64,000 nucleotides of DNA from Peronospora farinosa. Lineage: Eukaryota > Oomycota > Peronosporomycetes > Peronosporales > Peronosporaceae. The notes under the pieces were generated by a model. That model worked only from the letters and a program-made list of their open reading frames with translations. It made no database searches and had not been told where the DNA came from. Below are positions 1-10,744 of the stretch, in pieces. Every line of letters begins with the position of its first letter. The first letter of the stretch is position 1. A program made the translations under genes and the position numbers. The stretch is taken from positions 434,001 through 498,000 of the forward strand of contig CANTFK010000863.1 in assembly GCA_947646735.1 (NCBI GenBank), given 5' to 3'.

Positions 1-43
1 TTATTTACGACTACGTGAAATGCCATAGCGAATTAAATATAAC

Positions 44-118
44 GCACTTGGGGATCGAACCAGCAACATCCCGATCAAGGATCCAGTGATAAGCCACTGC
101 ACCAACTGAATGATAACG
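44..118 (-). other. tRNA-like / possible SINE head
   Basis: On the minus strand a B-box-like GGTTCGATCCC follows an A-box-like stretch (GGTGCAGTGGC). A seven-base loop TTGATCG between ATCC and GGAT would put GAT at the anticodon positions. The T-stem does not pair properly and I cannot close an acceptor stem. It is more likely a decayed tRNA or the 5' end of a tRNA-derived SINE than a working tRNA-Ile. The rest of positions 1-417 holds no gene I can support. Confidence 0.3.
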
Positions 119-417
119 AGTTAAAAGCTTCGTTAGGACTTCAAAAAAATTAAATGATTAACGCCACTAAATTTGTATAGCGTCCACGGTATCATGTCCT
201 CGTCAGTGACTCTCAACGCGTGCTGTCTGCGGATCGTAAGTTTGTTGTCGTCACGGAAATTCTTGCGCGCGCGGCCAGGGTCATGTGCACAGTTGTGTGT
301 CACTGAGCAAGTTTGAGGTTGTGTCGCAAAATATTCGGTGAAAAGGATCACTTTATGTAATGTACTTACGTCGTAATTAGCACAAATAAAGAAGAAGTAA
401 AGTAAAAGAGCATATTT

Positions 418-717
418 GCACATAGTTGATAAAAAAAATTCATCATTTTATAAGGAGGCATAGGGCAGTATCCGATTAGCGGATACTGCACGTCATTTTT
501 ATTATTGTTTTACTATTGGGGTGCCAGACCCAACTCTTAAATCAATAATAAATTGACTTCCATATTGAGTGGTTCTCATGAATTAGGGAACATATTCGCA
601 CTTGCTGCAAATTAAAAAATAAGCAAAAATAAAACAGTCTTATCTTTACGAGTTAATTTGGAGCGCTTCCTCAATGCCCTTTAGTGTAAGACGGCAGAGA
701 GCACTTATCCCGTTACA
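418..717 (+). repeat. LTR-like repeat D, copy 1
   Basis: About 300 bp that recur in the same orientation at 7853-8152. Both copies end in GTTACA, as gypsy LTRs often do. Long identical tracts such as GGGGTGCCAGACCCAACTC show recent relatedness. The second copy sits inside the pol of another element, so the pair is better read as dispersed solo LTRs than as the two ends of one element. The left boundary is where similarity stops and may not be the true LTR start. Confidence 0.7.
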
Positions 718-973
718 TAACGGGGATATAGCTCCGTTACCTACATACACTATAGGTCTTACAAGGAAGTGTAAGGGAGCGCGCAACACCTAGCGCGCTT
801 AAGGTGTATTTCAACTCTATTTTATATATATTTGTTTTATACTAAATAGGAGTGGTCCCTAAACGCATGGGAACCACTCAACTACATGTTTTCTACTCTT
901 ATTGGCTAAAAAATGAGACTGATTCTCACTTACCTGCGAATAAAGACACGAATGGGTACAACCGCCATCTCAT
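718..973 (-). repeat. Inverted copy of LTR C
   Basis: The reverse complement of 3849-4099, nearly identical over about 255 bp, from GGGATATAGCTCCGTTACC to GGGTACAACCGCCAT. It abuts LTR D directly. It lacks the first about 70 bp of LTR C, so it is a truncated solo LTR or one end of a rearranged or nested element. Confidence 0.75.
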
Positions 974-2159
974 TATAGTGAAAGGTACCTAGGATAGATG
1001 ATATTTTATCGTATCTTAAAACATAAATAATCTTGTAGAGAACATGTCAGACTACAGTAGGCTTCGTACTCTAGAGAACGTTGTACGTCGAGCCGTTAAG
1101 TTTCTAGCTTGTTTGACTAAAGAGTCTCTTCCTAGTTCTTTTGAACGCGTCGACCCATTTAATCGTGGTCACAAGCATTTGGAACTTATAAGATATTCAT
1201 CTTGTAAAGTAGAAGCCCTGTCTAGTTATTCGAAACAGGAAGGATAATTTAGTCGTTTACTTAGTTCCATTAGTCGAGTGGCTTTAGCCAATAATTCTTT
1301 CTCTTATCTATGAAACCTATGTAGCACTTCTACTCTGGGTAGCACTCGTAGTCAATCCTACACCGGAGGCTTAACAACTGACCCTCTATGAACCTCTTTA
1401 AGGATGAAGAGTCTTGACACCTTACTGAGGCGCAACGGCTCGAGCTGAATAAGCTTACAGCGTTGGCTGGGGTCGAACAGATGGACCAAATTATGACCCA
1501 AGGCCTAGAGTACTCAATGCATGCCATGAGGCCTTTTTGCACTTTGAAGCAACGCTGATTAGGACGAGTACATGACCATGTAGCGTCGGCTATGCCAACA
1601 CGCTACATCCAGTGTTTGATAAAGAGACAAAGGCTCGACCGCTTGTTTAATAGTTCAAATTTTCGAGGGACAAGAGGATAAACCTCCTTCTCCGTATCCG
1701 GGAGATTGAATTGGCGATAAACGCACGTATGCTTAGGTCTGAACTTCAATGTTTTAAAATATCTATTTTCAAACTCGGTGCCTATGCAGAAGAATGAGCA
1801 CTGACGTGCGATGCGCATGTAGATGCCGCGTTTCCAACGTAAACTCGGAAAGCGACAAAGGTCCCGCATATTTGCACCGCCTGTACAGGCATAATGCGTG
1901 CATTTACGCTTTTTAACTTCACGGCAAGGGAAGAAAAAATTATTGGACTATTTTTAAGAGCTTAGATTTCTCCTTGCTGTTATGAAGAAGGACTTTCTTA
2001 AATGAGAGGCCAAGTAAATCATTGAAAATGAGAAAGACTCCACACTGGGGTTGCCAAGACGGACGACCTCATGATACCCATGGGTATTTTCAAGATCTCG
2101 TGAAAAGCCCGAGCCCATGGACCTCAGTTATGCTGAGGGCGAAGAAGCTAAACTTAAAC

Positions 2160-2228
2160 CTGTAGAGCAGCAATGTAACATCCGTAGATGTTACATGCAT
2201 CTACGGATGTTACGTTGCTGCTCTACAG
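2160..2228. repeat. 31-bp-arm hairpin in decayed gag
   Basis: Arms 2160-2190 and 2198-2228 are inverted copies with one mismatch around a 7-base loop TTACATG. The second arm interrupts the gag zinc-knuckle frame, which resumes immediately after it. It therefore looks like a local inverted duplication, as produced by template switching, and not an original element feature. Confidence 0.85.
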
Positions 2229-2403
2229 CTTGAAGTGCGGAAGCACGAGACGCCTCTTCCTAAGTGTGTCCGCTGCGAGACAACGTCAATACCAGCAAAG
2301 CCGTAACACCGTTACAAGCCAAAAGTCCCGTGTGGTAGGAACCCGCAGACTCCCAGTAGGCGCGGAGTATTCAACTGGAAGGAATGGAGCCCCGAGTACT
2401 CAG

Positions 2404-2436
2404 TGGCAAACTTGGGCTAGGAGCCCAAGTTTGCCA
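2404..2436. repeat. Perfect 15-bp hairpin
   Basis: TGGCAAACTTGGGCT and its exact reverse complement are separated by AGG. It lies in the decayed gag tail of G0. No function is apparent. Confidence 0.8.
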
Positions 2437-3780
2437 TTCACACCCACTTCAATGCCACCACCATGCGTGATGAGTCGAGACTGATTATTACTCATTCTTA
2501 TCGTTGCTGGAGTGAAGCGACCACTCCGAGCCTTGTTGGATTATGGCTCTTTTAACAACTTCTTTCGTGCATCCTGTTTGTCCCTTCTCCCGTCCACTAT
2601 CACGGTTTGAGAAGGTCCAGGTGACATCGTTGTCAAACTTGCCGATGGACAACCAAAACGTGTTCCACGTAAAACAGTGGTTTTAGCGTACATCATCGAC
2701 GGCTCCAGAGCAATGATGAATTCTTGGTTTACGTGATGAATTATGCATTTGATTGCATACTTGGAATACCGTGGCTGTCACGGTATCAGCCGAACATATA
2801 TTGGATATCTCGGTCTGTTAAACAACGAAGCGGATATGACGTCAGTGAAGTGCTCACTCATTTGGCGATCGCGTTATCCATTTCGCCTCTTTTTCAGGGT
2901 CGCCCCGACTAGTAGTCAACAGAGAGAGATCGATGGCCCTTTGTGCGCGGTATGTTCCGTTACACTGATGGAGCCAATAAACGAGTCGGTCGAACCAGCG
3001 ATTCCCGCATACGCGGACATCGGTCGAACAGAAGCTTCCGAGTGTAGCTGAGGCGGTCGAGGACAAGCTCCCGCATACTGCTGAGGCTGTCGACGACGAG
3101 CTCTCACCTCTAATGGACGAGAATGAGCGGACACTGTATCCGCATGAGACTGACGTGGTGGAGATTGAGCTCCAACGTTCAGGGAGGGGTACATAATCCT
3201 ATGATAGCGACGTGCCAGTGGCTCGAGACTCAAGAGAAACGCAAGAATAAACCACAGGGATCAACGAGACGACGACATTCACACCAAAACGCTGTTGCAG
3301 ATGATAACGTAGTGACGGAATCCGTATGTGCGCTTGAATATCTGGAGGAGTCTCTACTTTGCAGACGCTACATTGAAGTAGCGATCCCTACCGTGCACTG
3401 CTGCAGAGATCACATCTCTGTCAGACCTTGCATGAAAGGTTTCCATCACGACCTCAAGGCCGGCGACATCGAGAAGGTGTGCGTATTTACAGCTAGTGAA
3501 GAAGTTTCGGAGGCTTGCCCAACGAGCGCCGAGCCTAAATTAGCGCGCAAAGAACGCTTCGCGGCACATTCTTGGAATGCTCTTTGTAAGGACCCAACAA
3601 TTTTATGACCGAGAGTCCTCTCTTTTCTCACGCTAAATATGTAAGCCTGATTAAAGTGAGCCAGTTATTCGGCTTGCACCAGGTAATCGATTACAGTAGG
3701 GCCAACCTTTGTTAAAAGAGCGGTTTGCATTTTTGCAGAAGCGTACTGAGCAAATTTTTAGGACTAAAAAAGTAAAGGGG

Positions 3781-4099
3781 CGTAACGTTACACAACTAGC
3801 CATAGTTGATTTATAATTCATGAGTAGTTATATGCTACACCCGAAATGGCGGTTGTACCCATTTGTGTCTTTATTCGCTGGTAAGCTGAGAATCAGTCTC
3901 ATTTTTTAGCCAATAAGAGTAGAAAACATGTAGTTGAGTGGTTCCCATGCGTTTAGGGACCACTCCTATTTAGTATAAAACAAATATATATAAAATAGAG
4001 TTGAAATACACCTTAAGCGCGCTAGGTGTTGCGCGCTCCCTTACACTTCCTTGTAAGACCTATAGTGTATGTAGGTAACGGAGCTATATCCCTATTACA
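3781..4099 (+). repeat. LTR C, 5' LTR of G1
   Basis: About 319 bp ending ATTACA, followed two bases later by a primer-binding-site-like sequence and then gag, as expected of a 5' LTR. Its first about 70 bp resemble 9875-9950. Its remainder is repeated inverted at 718-973. Confidence 0.65.
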
Positions 4100-4101
4100 C
4101 C

Positions 4102-4116
4102 TGGTAGCACTTCGTA
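4102..4116 (+). other. Putative primer-binding site of G1
   Basis: TGGTAGCACTTCGTA starts two bases after the LTR. The TGG start is expected from pairing with a tRNA CCA end. The same TGGTAGCAC motif sits at the same place in G2 and, as TGGGTAGCAC, in G0. I cannot name the primer tRNA. Confidence 0.6.
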
Positions 4117-4299
4117 GTCTTTCCAAAAAATATGAGAGCTCCGTCGATACCAGGGCACTAGCGGGGGGGTGCTGTCACATCGAACACCTGGCCCCCATCG
4201 AGTGGGAAGCTCTGCGTCGCCTGGAAGACTGGCCGGTCTTACTACTGTTGTTGTTATGCTCAAAAGTCCGCCTGAGCGGCTCCAGCGTGTAGCCATCAA

Positions 4300-5010
4300 G
4301 ACGTCAACCGCGAGCTCGCCGAATTGCGTCGGCAAGCTTCACTTCCTACAGTTGTTACAAGGTCTAAAGTCATTAAACTCGACATTTCGAGTTACAGGGG
4401 CAAGGGCCCCAAGCGCCTCGCGGTAAACATCAGGCTTTGTGAAGTGGACAATGCTGTCTAAGCCCTCCAGCTAACGACGGTATTCACGCGTACCCACTTC
4501 CTCCTGTCTAAGTTGACTGGAAAGGCAAAAGAGTGAGCATTAGAAAAGCTTGTTGCCAATCCGGATGTTTCCCGGACATGCAGGCCCTAAAGGACGACTT
4601 GCGTCTGGCGTTTGAGCGTCCGCAAAACGAGCACCACCATCGCTCCACATTCCTTGTTTTGCGGCAGGGTAGTCTGTCAACGCTGGACTACACCCAACGC
4701 GCGCGACACCATAGTCGCCGACCCTATCGATATGGTGGCACAAGTCCATGTGTTCGTCACCGGAATTAACTTGATGGATATCAGCGTTCCTACTTAATGA
4801 GAAAGCCTCCAGCTTCTCTGAAAGGGCCGATCAGCATTGCGTTGCGTGAAAACTTCATTTTTTCGGTTTCGCATGTGGATCACTCGATTCCCCTACGCGC
4901 CGCTTAGGATCTCGAGCCAATGGAGCTCGAAACGATCGATCACGCCACAGTTCATAGGTGTGCTTTCAGTCGTAATTTTCGGAAGCCTGCGGCATCGAAG
5001 AACCTGGTAT
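4300..5010 (+). pseudogene. gag: G1 gag remnant
   Basis: Pieces in shifting frames read as oomycete gypsy capsid. They are NRELAELRRQ, VIKLDISSYRGKGPKRLAVN and HFLLSKLTGKAKE up to 4535, ALKDDLRLAFERPQNEHHHR near 4600, and DPIDMVAQVHVFVTG near 4720. A rag of the nucleocapsid zinc knuckle (LVCFRCRKQPFAAR) lies near 5000. Several stops, for example where AREWA would be expected, show it is dead. Identification rests on family pattern, not on an alignment. Confidence 0.65.
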
Positions 5011-5214
5011 GCTTCCGATGTCGTAAGCAGCCGTTTGCCGCACGCCTTTACCATCATTACATCGTACGTTTCCGTCCCCATCGATGAGCAGCCAAAAAAT
5101 GGCGAGAACCAGTAGGCACGGGACGTTTACTGGGAGAGGACAGAAGAACGTGTCCATGGTGGCGACACGTTCTCCTAGACCCGCTGTACATTATGCGCAG
5201 CTGAGTGCCACCAC

Positions 5215-5440
5215 GTTCAGCAATGATCCGCGTTTGATTGTGATCAGTGTTTGCGTTGACGGTGCGTCGCGTCCACTCCGCGCTTTGCTAGACCAGCGCT
5301 ACAAACAATTTTGTTAGCGACGACAGTCTGTCGATCCTTCCCTATCCGCGAGGCTTCTGAGGAGTATGCAAAAGGCAAGCTCGCACGCAGCGAAAGCGTT
5401 CGGTGGTGTTTCCCTACGGGTTTGATACTTTCACCAATAG
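5215..5440 (+). pseudogene. G1 retropepsin remnant
   Basis: The frame DPRLIVISVCVDGASRPLRA is followed at 5287-5315 by a DSGATNNFV-type active-site box broken by a small deletion that shifts the frame. Further stops follow. The region between here and the RT holds only linker-like broken frames. Confidence 0.55.
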
Positions 5441-5777
5441 TGATAATTTTAAGTTATTGACTCAAACACTCGCGTACGAATTCTATGATGTCTCTTCTGA
5501 CAGCATTCAGCAGTTCTGTCCGCCGAAATAAGCGTGCAACACAAGATAGATCTCGTATCTGGTGTGTGACACGTTGCCACGTGAACAGGTAAAGCGATTG
5601 GCGCCTTTTTCGAAGGGCGTCGTCAGGCTGGCATGTGCGCGAGAGCACATCGCCACACTAGAGTCCCACCTTTTGTGTCAAGAAGGCGACAGGTGGTTGG
5701 CGTATTGTTCACGCTTTTAATAAATTGAACGATGCTAGAATTTCAGCGTAGACACAAATTCCACGGAAAGACATAAT

Positions 5778-6830
5778 TTGGATACCATATCGGGAAGAAC
5801 GATTTTCTCGCCCTTAGATCTGACGGACGGCTTTTACCAAATCCTGATGCGTTCTGAGGATGTTCCTCTTACCGCCTTCAGCACGCAAAGCGGCATGTTG
5901 TGGGAGTGGCTTGTGATGCTGCAGACGCTCAAAAATATTTCCAGCTACTTTTACCGTATAATCTCTTACGTTTCTCGCCCATTTCGCGATTTTGCGCCAA
6001 ACTTCTACGTCTATATCTTCGTCCACAGTCGCGCCCTTAAAGGCGCAACAAACCTGGATGTACATCTTGGCCACCTTTTTAAGGTGTTTGATGCGATGCG
6101 AGAGAACAAACTTTACGCGAAATTGAAGAAATGCATCTTTTGTGCCCCTGAGAATCCCGTGTTGGGCAGCTTTGTAAGAGCAAAGGGTGTTCGCGCTGAC
6201 CCGGGAAAAGTCTCGGCGATTTGTTCTTCGTCAGTACCAAAGAATCAGAAACATCTCCGTCAATGGTTCGTCTTCGCCAAATACCTTAATCAATACGCGA
6301 AGGACTTCGCGTCCGTGATTTACCCGCTGTCACAACTTCTGAGGCAGGACGCCATATGGATATGGCGCCAGGAGCACCAATCTGCATTTGACGAGATTAA
6401 GACGATACACTCGACATCGCCAATATTAGCGCTGCCTAATCTTGACATCTTGTTACATGCTGTATGCGATGCGAACGACTTCGCAATAGGATGTGCGTTG
6501 ATGCAGCATGATGAAACTGGTAACGAAAGTGTATTGAGTAATCAATCTCGGCAGTTAAAACCTGCCGAGCGCAATTACCCAGTTTACGACAAAAGATCTG
6601 CTAGCGATGCGTTACGCACTCGTAAAATATCGTGTTTATTTGCTTGGAGAGCAGACATTCATCACCTACACCGATAATCCGTCCTTACGGACCACGACTA
6701 AGAGCCCGCATCTCAGCCAGCGCCATGCGCTGGCTATTTTTTTTCGCTGAGTACAACTTTGTGGTAAATTAAAAGCCTGGATCAACAAACATTATCGCAG
6801 ATGCTTTATCGCGGGGACCCGACTATGACC
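5778..6830 (+). pseudogene. pol: G1 reverse transcriptase-RNase H remnant
   Basis: A 299-codon open stretch begins inside the RT with SPLDLTDGFYQILM. It carries the polymerase motif as FYVYIFVHSRA where YFDDIFVHS-type sequence is normal, so the two catalytic aspartates are gone. The thumb/connection follows (KKCIFCAPE, KYLNQYAKDF). RNase H motifs come next (HAVCDANDFAIGCALMQHD), and the frame breaks at about 6677. The closing RNase H motif NIIADALSRGPDYDP is readable in another frame near 6785-6830. RNase H keeps its first Asp, but the catalytic core of the RT is lost. Confidence 0.8.
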
Positions 6831-7852
6831 CCCGCGACGATACAGCGGCTGTAGCCACGACGGAGCTGATGACAACGATCGAATTGCGTGTGCGACGCTT
6901 GGAATTAATACCACGGCTGTGTCCGCGGTCAACCCTTTGCGTGATGACATCGCAGAGGCGTATCCATGTGATGTGTTTACCCACCAATTGTCCGCTACTG
7001 TAGCGATCCCTCAGATTAGGCATTGCGCTTACTATCAGCTTCCACTCGCGCCCCATTGCGCGGTACTCTTTTGACAGCAAATTCATCATATATCAAATTA
7101 ATCAGTTTGACAGTCCTCGTATCATCGTCCCACTCGACAACGATTTTCGTTTTCTTGATTTCCACGAGCACCACGATAGCTCCAGCAGCGGCCATCTGGG
7201 TCGCGAGAAGACGTATCTCGCGCTGTCCCAAAACTTCTATTGGCCCCACATGTATAAGTGGGTCCGCAAGTGGGCTCGATCCTGTGAGGTGTGCAAGCGT
7301 GTGAATCCGGACCCATAGGCACAGGCCCCAATTTGCCCAACATGGTTTTTAAACATCATGGCATACCCGCCACGATCGTATACGATCGCGATCCACCATT
7401 CACGGCCACAATTTGGTCTCGCTTGTTCGAGATTCTCGGCACTCGTCTACCCTAATACAGATGGACAGACCGAGCAAGTCAATTGCATGTTGGAGGATGT
7501 CCTGCGCAGTTACGCCACGTCTTTTACGTCATGGAGCGACTTCCTCCCCATGACTGAGCTCGCGATGAACAATGCTGCTCATGCTTCGATTGGTTTAACC
7601 CCTTTTTCGTGGTTAATGCCCGACATACGCGCGTTTCGGCTCTTCTTGTCTTGGTCATTTCTTCTACTCTTGTTGGGAGAGGGACACTGGATGTCTCGGT
7701 GTCACTGACTACGTAGCGAAAGACATTATCCAACTCGCTACATGCGGTGCAACACGTTTTAAGTCACAAAACATTTCTTTTCCGTCTAGCGCAGTTTTGT
7801 CTCCACTGGAAGTCCGTCTGTCGGACTCTACGTGTATTGGGGGTAACCTACT

Positions 7853-8152
7853 ACATAAGTGATTATAGGAAAAATTCATCATTACATACGTAGGCATAGG
7901 GCAGTATCCGATTAACGAATACCGCACGTCATTTTTATTATTGTTTTACTATTGGGGTGCCAGACCCAACTCTTAAATCAATAATAGATTGACTTCCATA
8001 TTGAGTGGTCCCATGAGCTAGGGAACATATTCGCACTTGCTGCAAATTAAAAAGTAAACAAAAATAAAACAGTCTTATCTTTACGAGTTAATTTGGAGCG
8101 CTTCCTCAATGCCCTTTAGCGTAAGATGGTAACGGATCCTTATTCCGTTACA
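7853..8152 (+). repeat. LTR-like repeat D, copy 2, inside G1 integrase
   Basis: A direct copy of 418-717 ending GTTACA. It separates the integrase core (ending about 7720) from the integrase C-terminus (resuming about 8155), so it is an insertion relative to G1. I found no convincing target-site duplication, and its 5' edge is uncertain by some tens of bases. Confidence 0.7.
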
Positions 8153-8436
8153 ACGTTGATTGACGAACTTGTGATACATCGCCAAGCTGTCGTCGCGATT
8201 TGTGCACGATGCCATTGCCGTTGCGGTCAAAAAGCAGAAGGCGTCCGCAGACAAGCGCGTACGCAAGAATCTTACGAAGTTTAGAGTTAGTGATTTGGTT
8301 CTAATTTCGACGACAAGCATACCCGATACATCAGTGACAAATCTCGGCTTACCGAACCTAGCACAACAGTATAAATGGTTAAGGTGAACTGGAATGCTTA
8401 AAACTGGACATTCTTTAGTCAATCATCTACAACCTA

Positions 8437-8694
8437 CTATTTACGTCGATTATCACAAGCTTTATTGGCCGGCGGTCCTCCCGTCGATGACTGATCCGAC
8501 GCAGGTGCATAACGTGGTCCCCTGTAACGCGGAGGTCTTGACGTATCGGGCTGGCACAGCCCGCGCAACTCCGTGTTGTCCCGTCGAAGAGCAGCATTTG
8601 ACTGCTCCAAACGCTCGAGTCGCTGAGCGAACCCAGCAATCGTAGAATAAGCCTCCTCCGCGAGACTCTTCGCAGCCTCAGCCAGCTCCCGTGC
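8437..8694 (-). pseudogene. Antisense coiled-coil frame over G1 pol tail
   Basis: An 86-codon open frame on the minus strand between two stops, with no usable start. It reads RELAEAAKSLAEEAYSTIAG and then FAQRLERLEQSNAALRRDN, a convincing heptad pattern, before a Pro/Arg-rich tail. It lies opposite the linker between the integrase C-terminus and the chromodomain of G1. G2 has a coiled coil on its antisense strand at the same relative place. Minus-strand frames upstream (8712-8945, and an Arg/Ser-rich one at 8957-9184) may be its broken N-terminal part. The function is unknown. Confidence 0.45.
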
Positions 8695-8925
8695 TTAACT
8701 TGCGTCATGGTCTACGAAAGCCACCGCCGATCGACCTCCTGAAGCTGCGCCTCAATCGAAGGAGTCGGAAAAGATCGTTCAGAGTCCGGTGCCTCATGCT
8801 GCGTATCAGCGCGACGGTCCACCCCCGCTGATTGACAGCGCTTCAAATTTACGTTGGCTTGTGGAAGGACTCTTAGAGCATCGTGAATCGCCTCAGACTG
8901 TCCATGGAGCTGCCCGCGCTCGGAC

Positions 8926-9874
8926 AAACCTCGTTCCGAAAACACGACATTCTAAGTTAGTTGGCCCTGTTGTTTCCCGAATAGCGATACGTGGGAACCT
9001 CGCGCAACACTTCTCGCGGATGTGCCGGATACCGTGAGCGACTACGACCGGGAGGTGAGCGGGATCGCGAGCGTCGAGCTGCTCGCGATATAGGAGGACT
9101 CGCTGATCGAAAAAGCCGCGGAGGTAGCGACGCCGGAATCCCTGCCGTTCGAGAGCGATCTCTTGGGGTTAGTGCCATGTTCATTCGAGTCCACCCATGC
9201 CCTCGCTACGCACTTACTCATACCTACCAATACACGTGCTCTCCTCCTCGGAAAACGGACAATGGCCAAGAATGGTCATCCATTGAGCGTATTTGGTCGC
9301 GCTAAGCTGTGGTATTCACAATGATGACAACTTTCTCGCCAGTGGACAAGGCAAGAAGGGCGGTCCGCGGCACACGACAACTCACATACCATCTCGTGGT
9401 TTCTGCGAGCTCATAACGAAGACTTTGCTCTTCGCGTAACGGTACAATTTCGGCAAAAGACGTCTCGGTGTTCCACCGGCAGACGAATGTGGTCCAAGAC
9501 TCGTCCAGTAAGCTTGTCTTACGGCACGCGTAGCCGAGGTCGGCTTTCCTAAATTACGCCTCCATCGCCGCCACAATTCGTGCATCTTTTCATCACCACG
9601 CAAATGTTTAATTACGCTGCAGTCGTGCTACTCCCAGATTGAAAACTTTCCGCATATGCTCGCAAATGGTTGGGCACCGCCACTATGGACGGTGACAGGA
9701 GTAGCTTGCGTCGTTCCTCGTTTGCCTTGTTGGAGTGGTTCCAGTGGTATCTTATGTGGCCATGATTGTCTGCGAACGCCCAATTAACGGTGATGATGCC
9801 GTGCTTTGATTGAGTCGGATTCTTCCCTGTATTATGTCTCACCCAAGAGTGTGTGCTATTTTGTGTAATGGATG
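8926..9874. other. 3' internal region of G1, no sense gene
   Basis: About 950 bp between the chromodomain and the 3' LTR start, close in length to the equivalent 975 bp in G2. I see no sense-strand coding. Broken minus-strand frames (9382-9603, 9612-9842) occupy the place where the antisense ORF of G2 has its N-terminus, but sequence similarity to it is not obvious by eye. Confidence 0.5.
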
Positions 9875-9950
9875 TGTAACGGGGTGTATTGTTACAAAAG
9901 TAGCCATAGTTAAATCCATATTACATGAGTATATATATGCTTAGCCTGAA
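9875..9950 (+). repeat. Partial 3' LTR of G1 (LTR C family)
   Basis: It begins TGTAACGGGGTGTATTGTTA and shares GTAGCCATAGTTAAATC-like and ATGAGTATATATATGCT-like sequence with the start of LTR C at 3781. Similarity fades after about 70 bp, shortly before the LTR of G2 starts. Confidence 0.5.
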
Positions 9951-10034
9951 CTCATTACTTATAGACGTAATCTAGAATCATAACCTATAAGGCACCGTAT
10001 TACCGATATCATACAATATCTCTCATACTATATA

Positions 10035-10637
10035 TGTAGACGGGCACTTCTACGAAGTTGCCTCGTACTACTAGCACACACATTATGCACAAGCGAGGAA
10101 GCGGTTAGACCGTCTTACCTTCGCGTGCGAGGGTGGTTAAGAGGTTGGTCGACTGCTTAAGCAGTCGTACCACTAGTTGCTTTTCGCTTAAACGAGAGTG
10201 CAACGAACTTCTAAGACAACAAGTCACCGACGTCACGTAGAAGCTTTTCGGCTTCTCGTGCGCGGTGCTTTCGTTTTAGTAAATTCAAGACTGAGCTATA
10301 TTTAATGAATTATAACTAAATATATACTTAACTAATGATGGGCTATATATGTATATATATAGATCGGATACGCGACTCTTTAGAAGCGTATCCTGTCGCA
10401 TGAGCTTAAATCTAGATTTAAGATCACAACTGACGTCTTTCTGAGACGTCGCAATGCCTAGCTTCAACTAGCGTCATCCCTTCTCATGTGAATCCATAAA
10501 TGGATATCACATTCACGAGGGTGGATCACGTTTGTATATCGCACCCAAGTGACAGGTCAAAAGTAATCATGGATACTTTTAGACCAAACATTAAGTATAT
10601 TACTTAATGTTTACGTGTAACTAGATGCCCCGTTACA
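10035..10637 (-). repeat. G2 3' LTR, intact
   Basis: 603 bp which on the minus strand start TGTAACGGGGCATCTAG and end GCCCGTCTACA, giving the canonical TG...CA ends. It has two parts that matter for comparison with the other LTR: 10035-10362 (A) is repeated directly at 17571-17898, and 10365-10637 (B) is repeated in inverted orientation at 17935-18208. The A/B border is an AT run. Confidence 0.85.
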
Positions 10638-10652
10638 CCATCTTCTGTTTTT
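10638..10652 (-). other. G2 polypurine tract
   Basis: On the minus strand AAAAACAGAAGATGG directly precedes the 3' LTR start TGTAAC, as expected for the plus-strand primer of reverse transcription. Confidence 0.6.
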
Positions 10653-10744
10653 AGAACGATTTTTCCATCTTGTAAAACATCGCCTAGGAGACAGAGAGAC
10701 TTGCGAGCCGTTATAAACGTGCTGCTTTAGTCTACTCAATTCTC

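Larger units (their letters stand above)
1336..3640 (+). mobile_element. Gypsy remnant G0: gag and protease only
   Basis: A decayed Ty3/gypsy 5' half. A primer-binding-site-like TGGGTAGCACTCGTAG lies at 1336. Frames with stops and shifts between about 1650 and 2500 read like gypsy gag (EIELAINARMLRSEL, PEPMDLSYAEGEEAKLKP) and lead into a ruined zinc knuckle near 2220 (KCGSTRRL). Positions 2500-2870 read as retropepsin: LLDYGSFNNFF replaces the usual DSGA active-site box, and the family-typical DCILGIPWL is intact. The tail to about 3640 resembles the protease-RT linker. No reverse transcriptase follows. The stretch 974-1335 just upstream could be the remains of its own LTR, but I found no partner copy. 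Confidence 0.65.
7165..8925 (+). pseudogene. G1 integrase and chromodomain remnant
   Basis: The H2C2 zinc-binding domain reads from about 7165 (SSSSGHLGREKTYLALSQ, then CEVCKRVNPDP). The core is recognisable at 7330-7640 (NTDGQTEQVN, LAMNNAAHASIGLTP). LTR D at 7853-8152 then interrupts it. The C-terminal part resumes at about 8160 (KNLTKFRVSDLVLIST, TSVTNLG), with the HPTFYVGRLK-type segment degraded near 8420-8490. A chromodomain start is readable at 8789-8900 (GPPPLIDSASNLRWLVEGLL). Multiple frameshifts are present. The chromodomain places G1 among the chromoviruses. Confidence 0.75.
3781..9950 (+). mobile_element. Gypsy chromovirus G1, heavily decayed
   Basis: The order on the + strand is 5' LTR (3781-4099), primer-binding site (4102), gag (about 4300-5010), protease (about 5215), RT-RNase H (5778-6830), integrase (7165-7720, resuming at 8155) and chromodomain (about 8789-8925). 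The start of a 3' LTR (TGTAACGGGG) lies at 9875. LTR D interrupts the integrase. Stops and frameshifts occur in every domain, so it cannot be autonomous. Element G2 begins about 85 bp past the point where the 3' LTR can be recognised, which suggests later nesting or deletion there. Confidence 0.75.

Noticed and set aside
418..8152. Reading 418-8152 as one complete LTR element bounded by repeat D
   Set aside because: The right copy interrupts integrase coding that continues after it, and another LTR plus primer-binding site (3781-4116) precedes the gag, so D is a foreign LTR.
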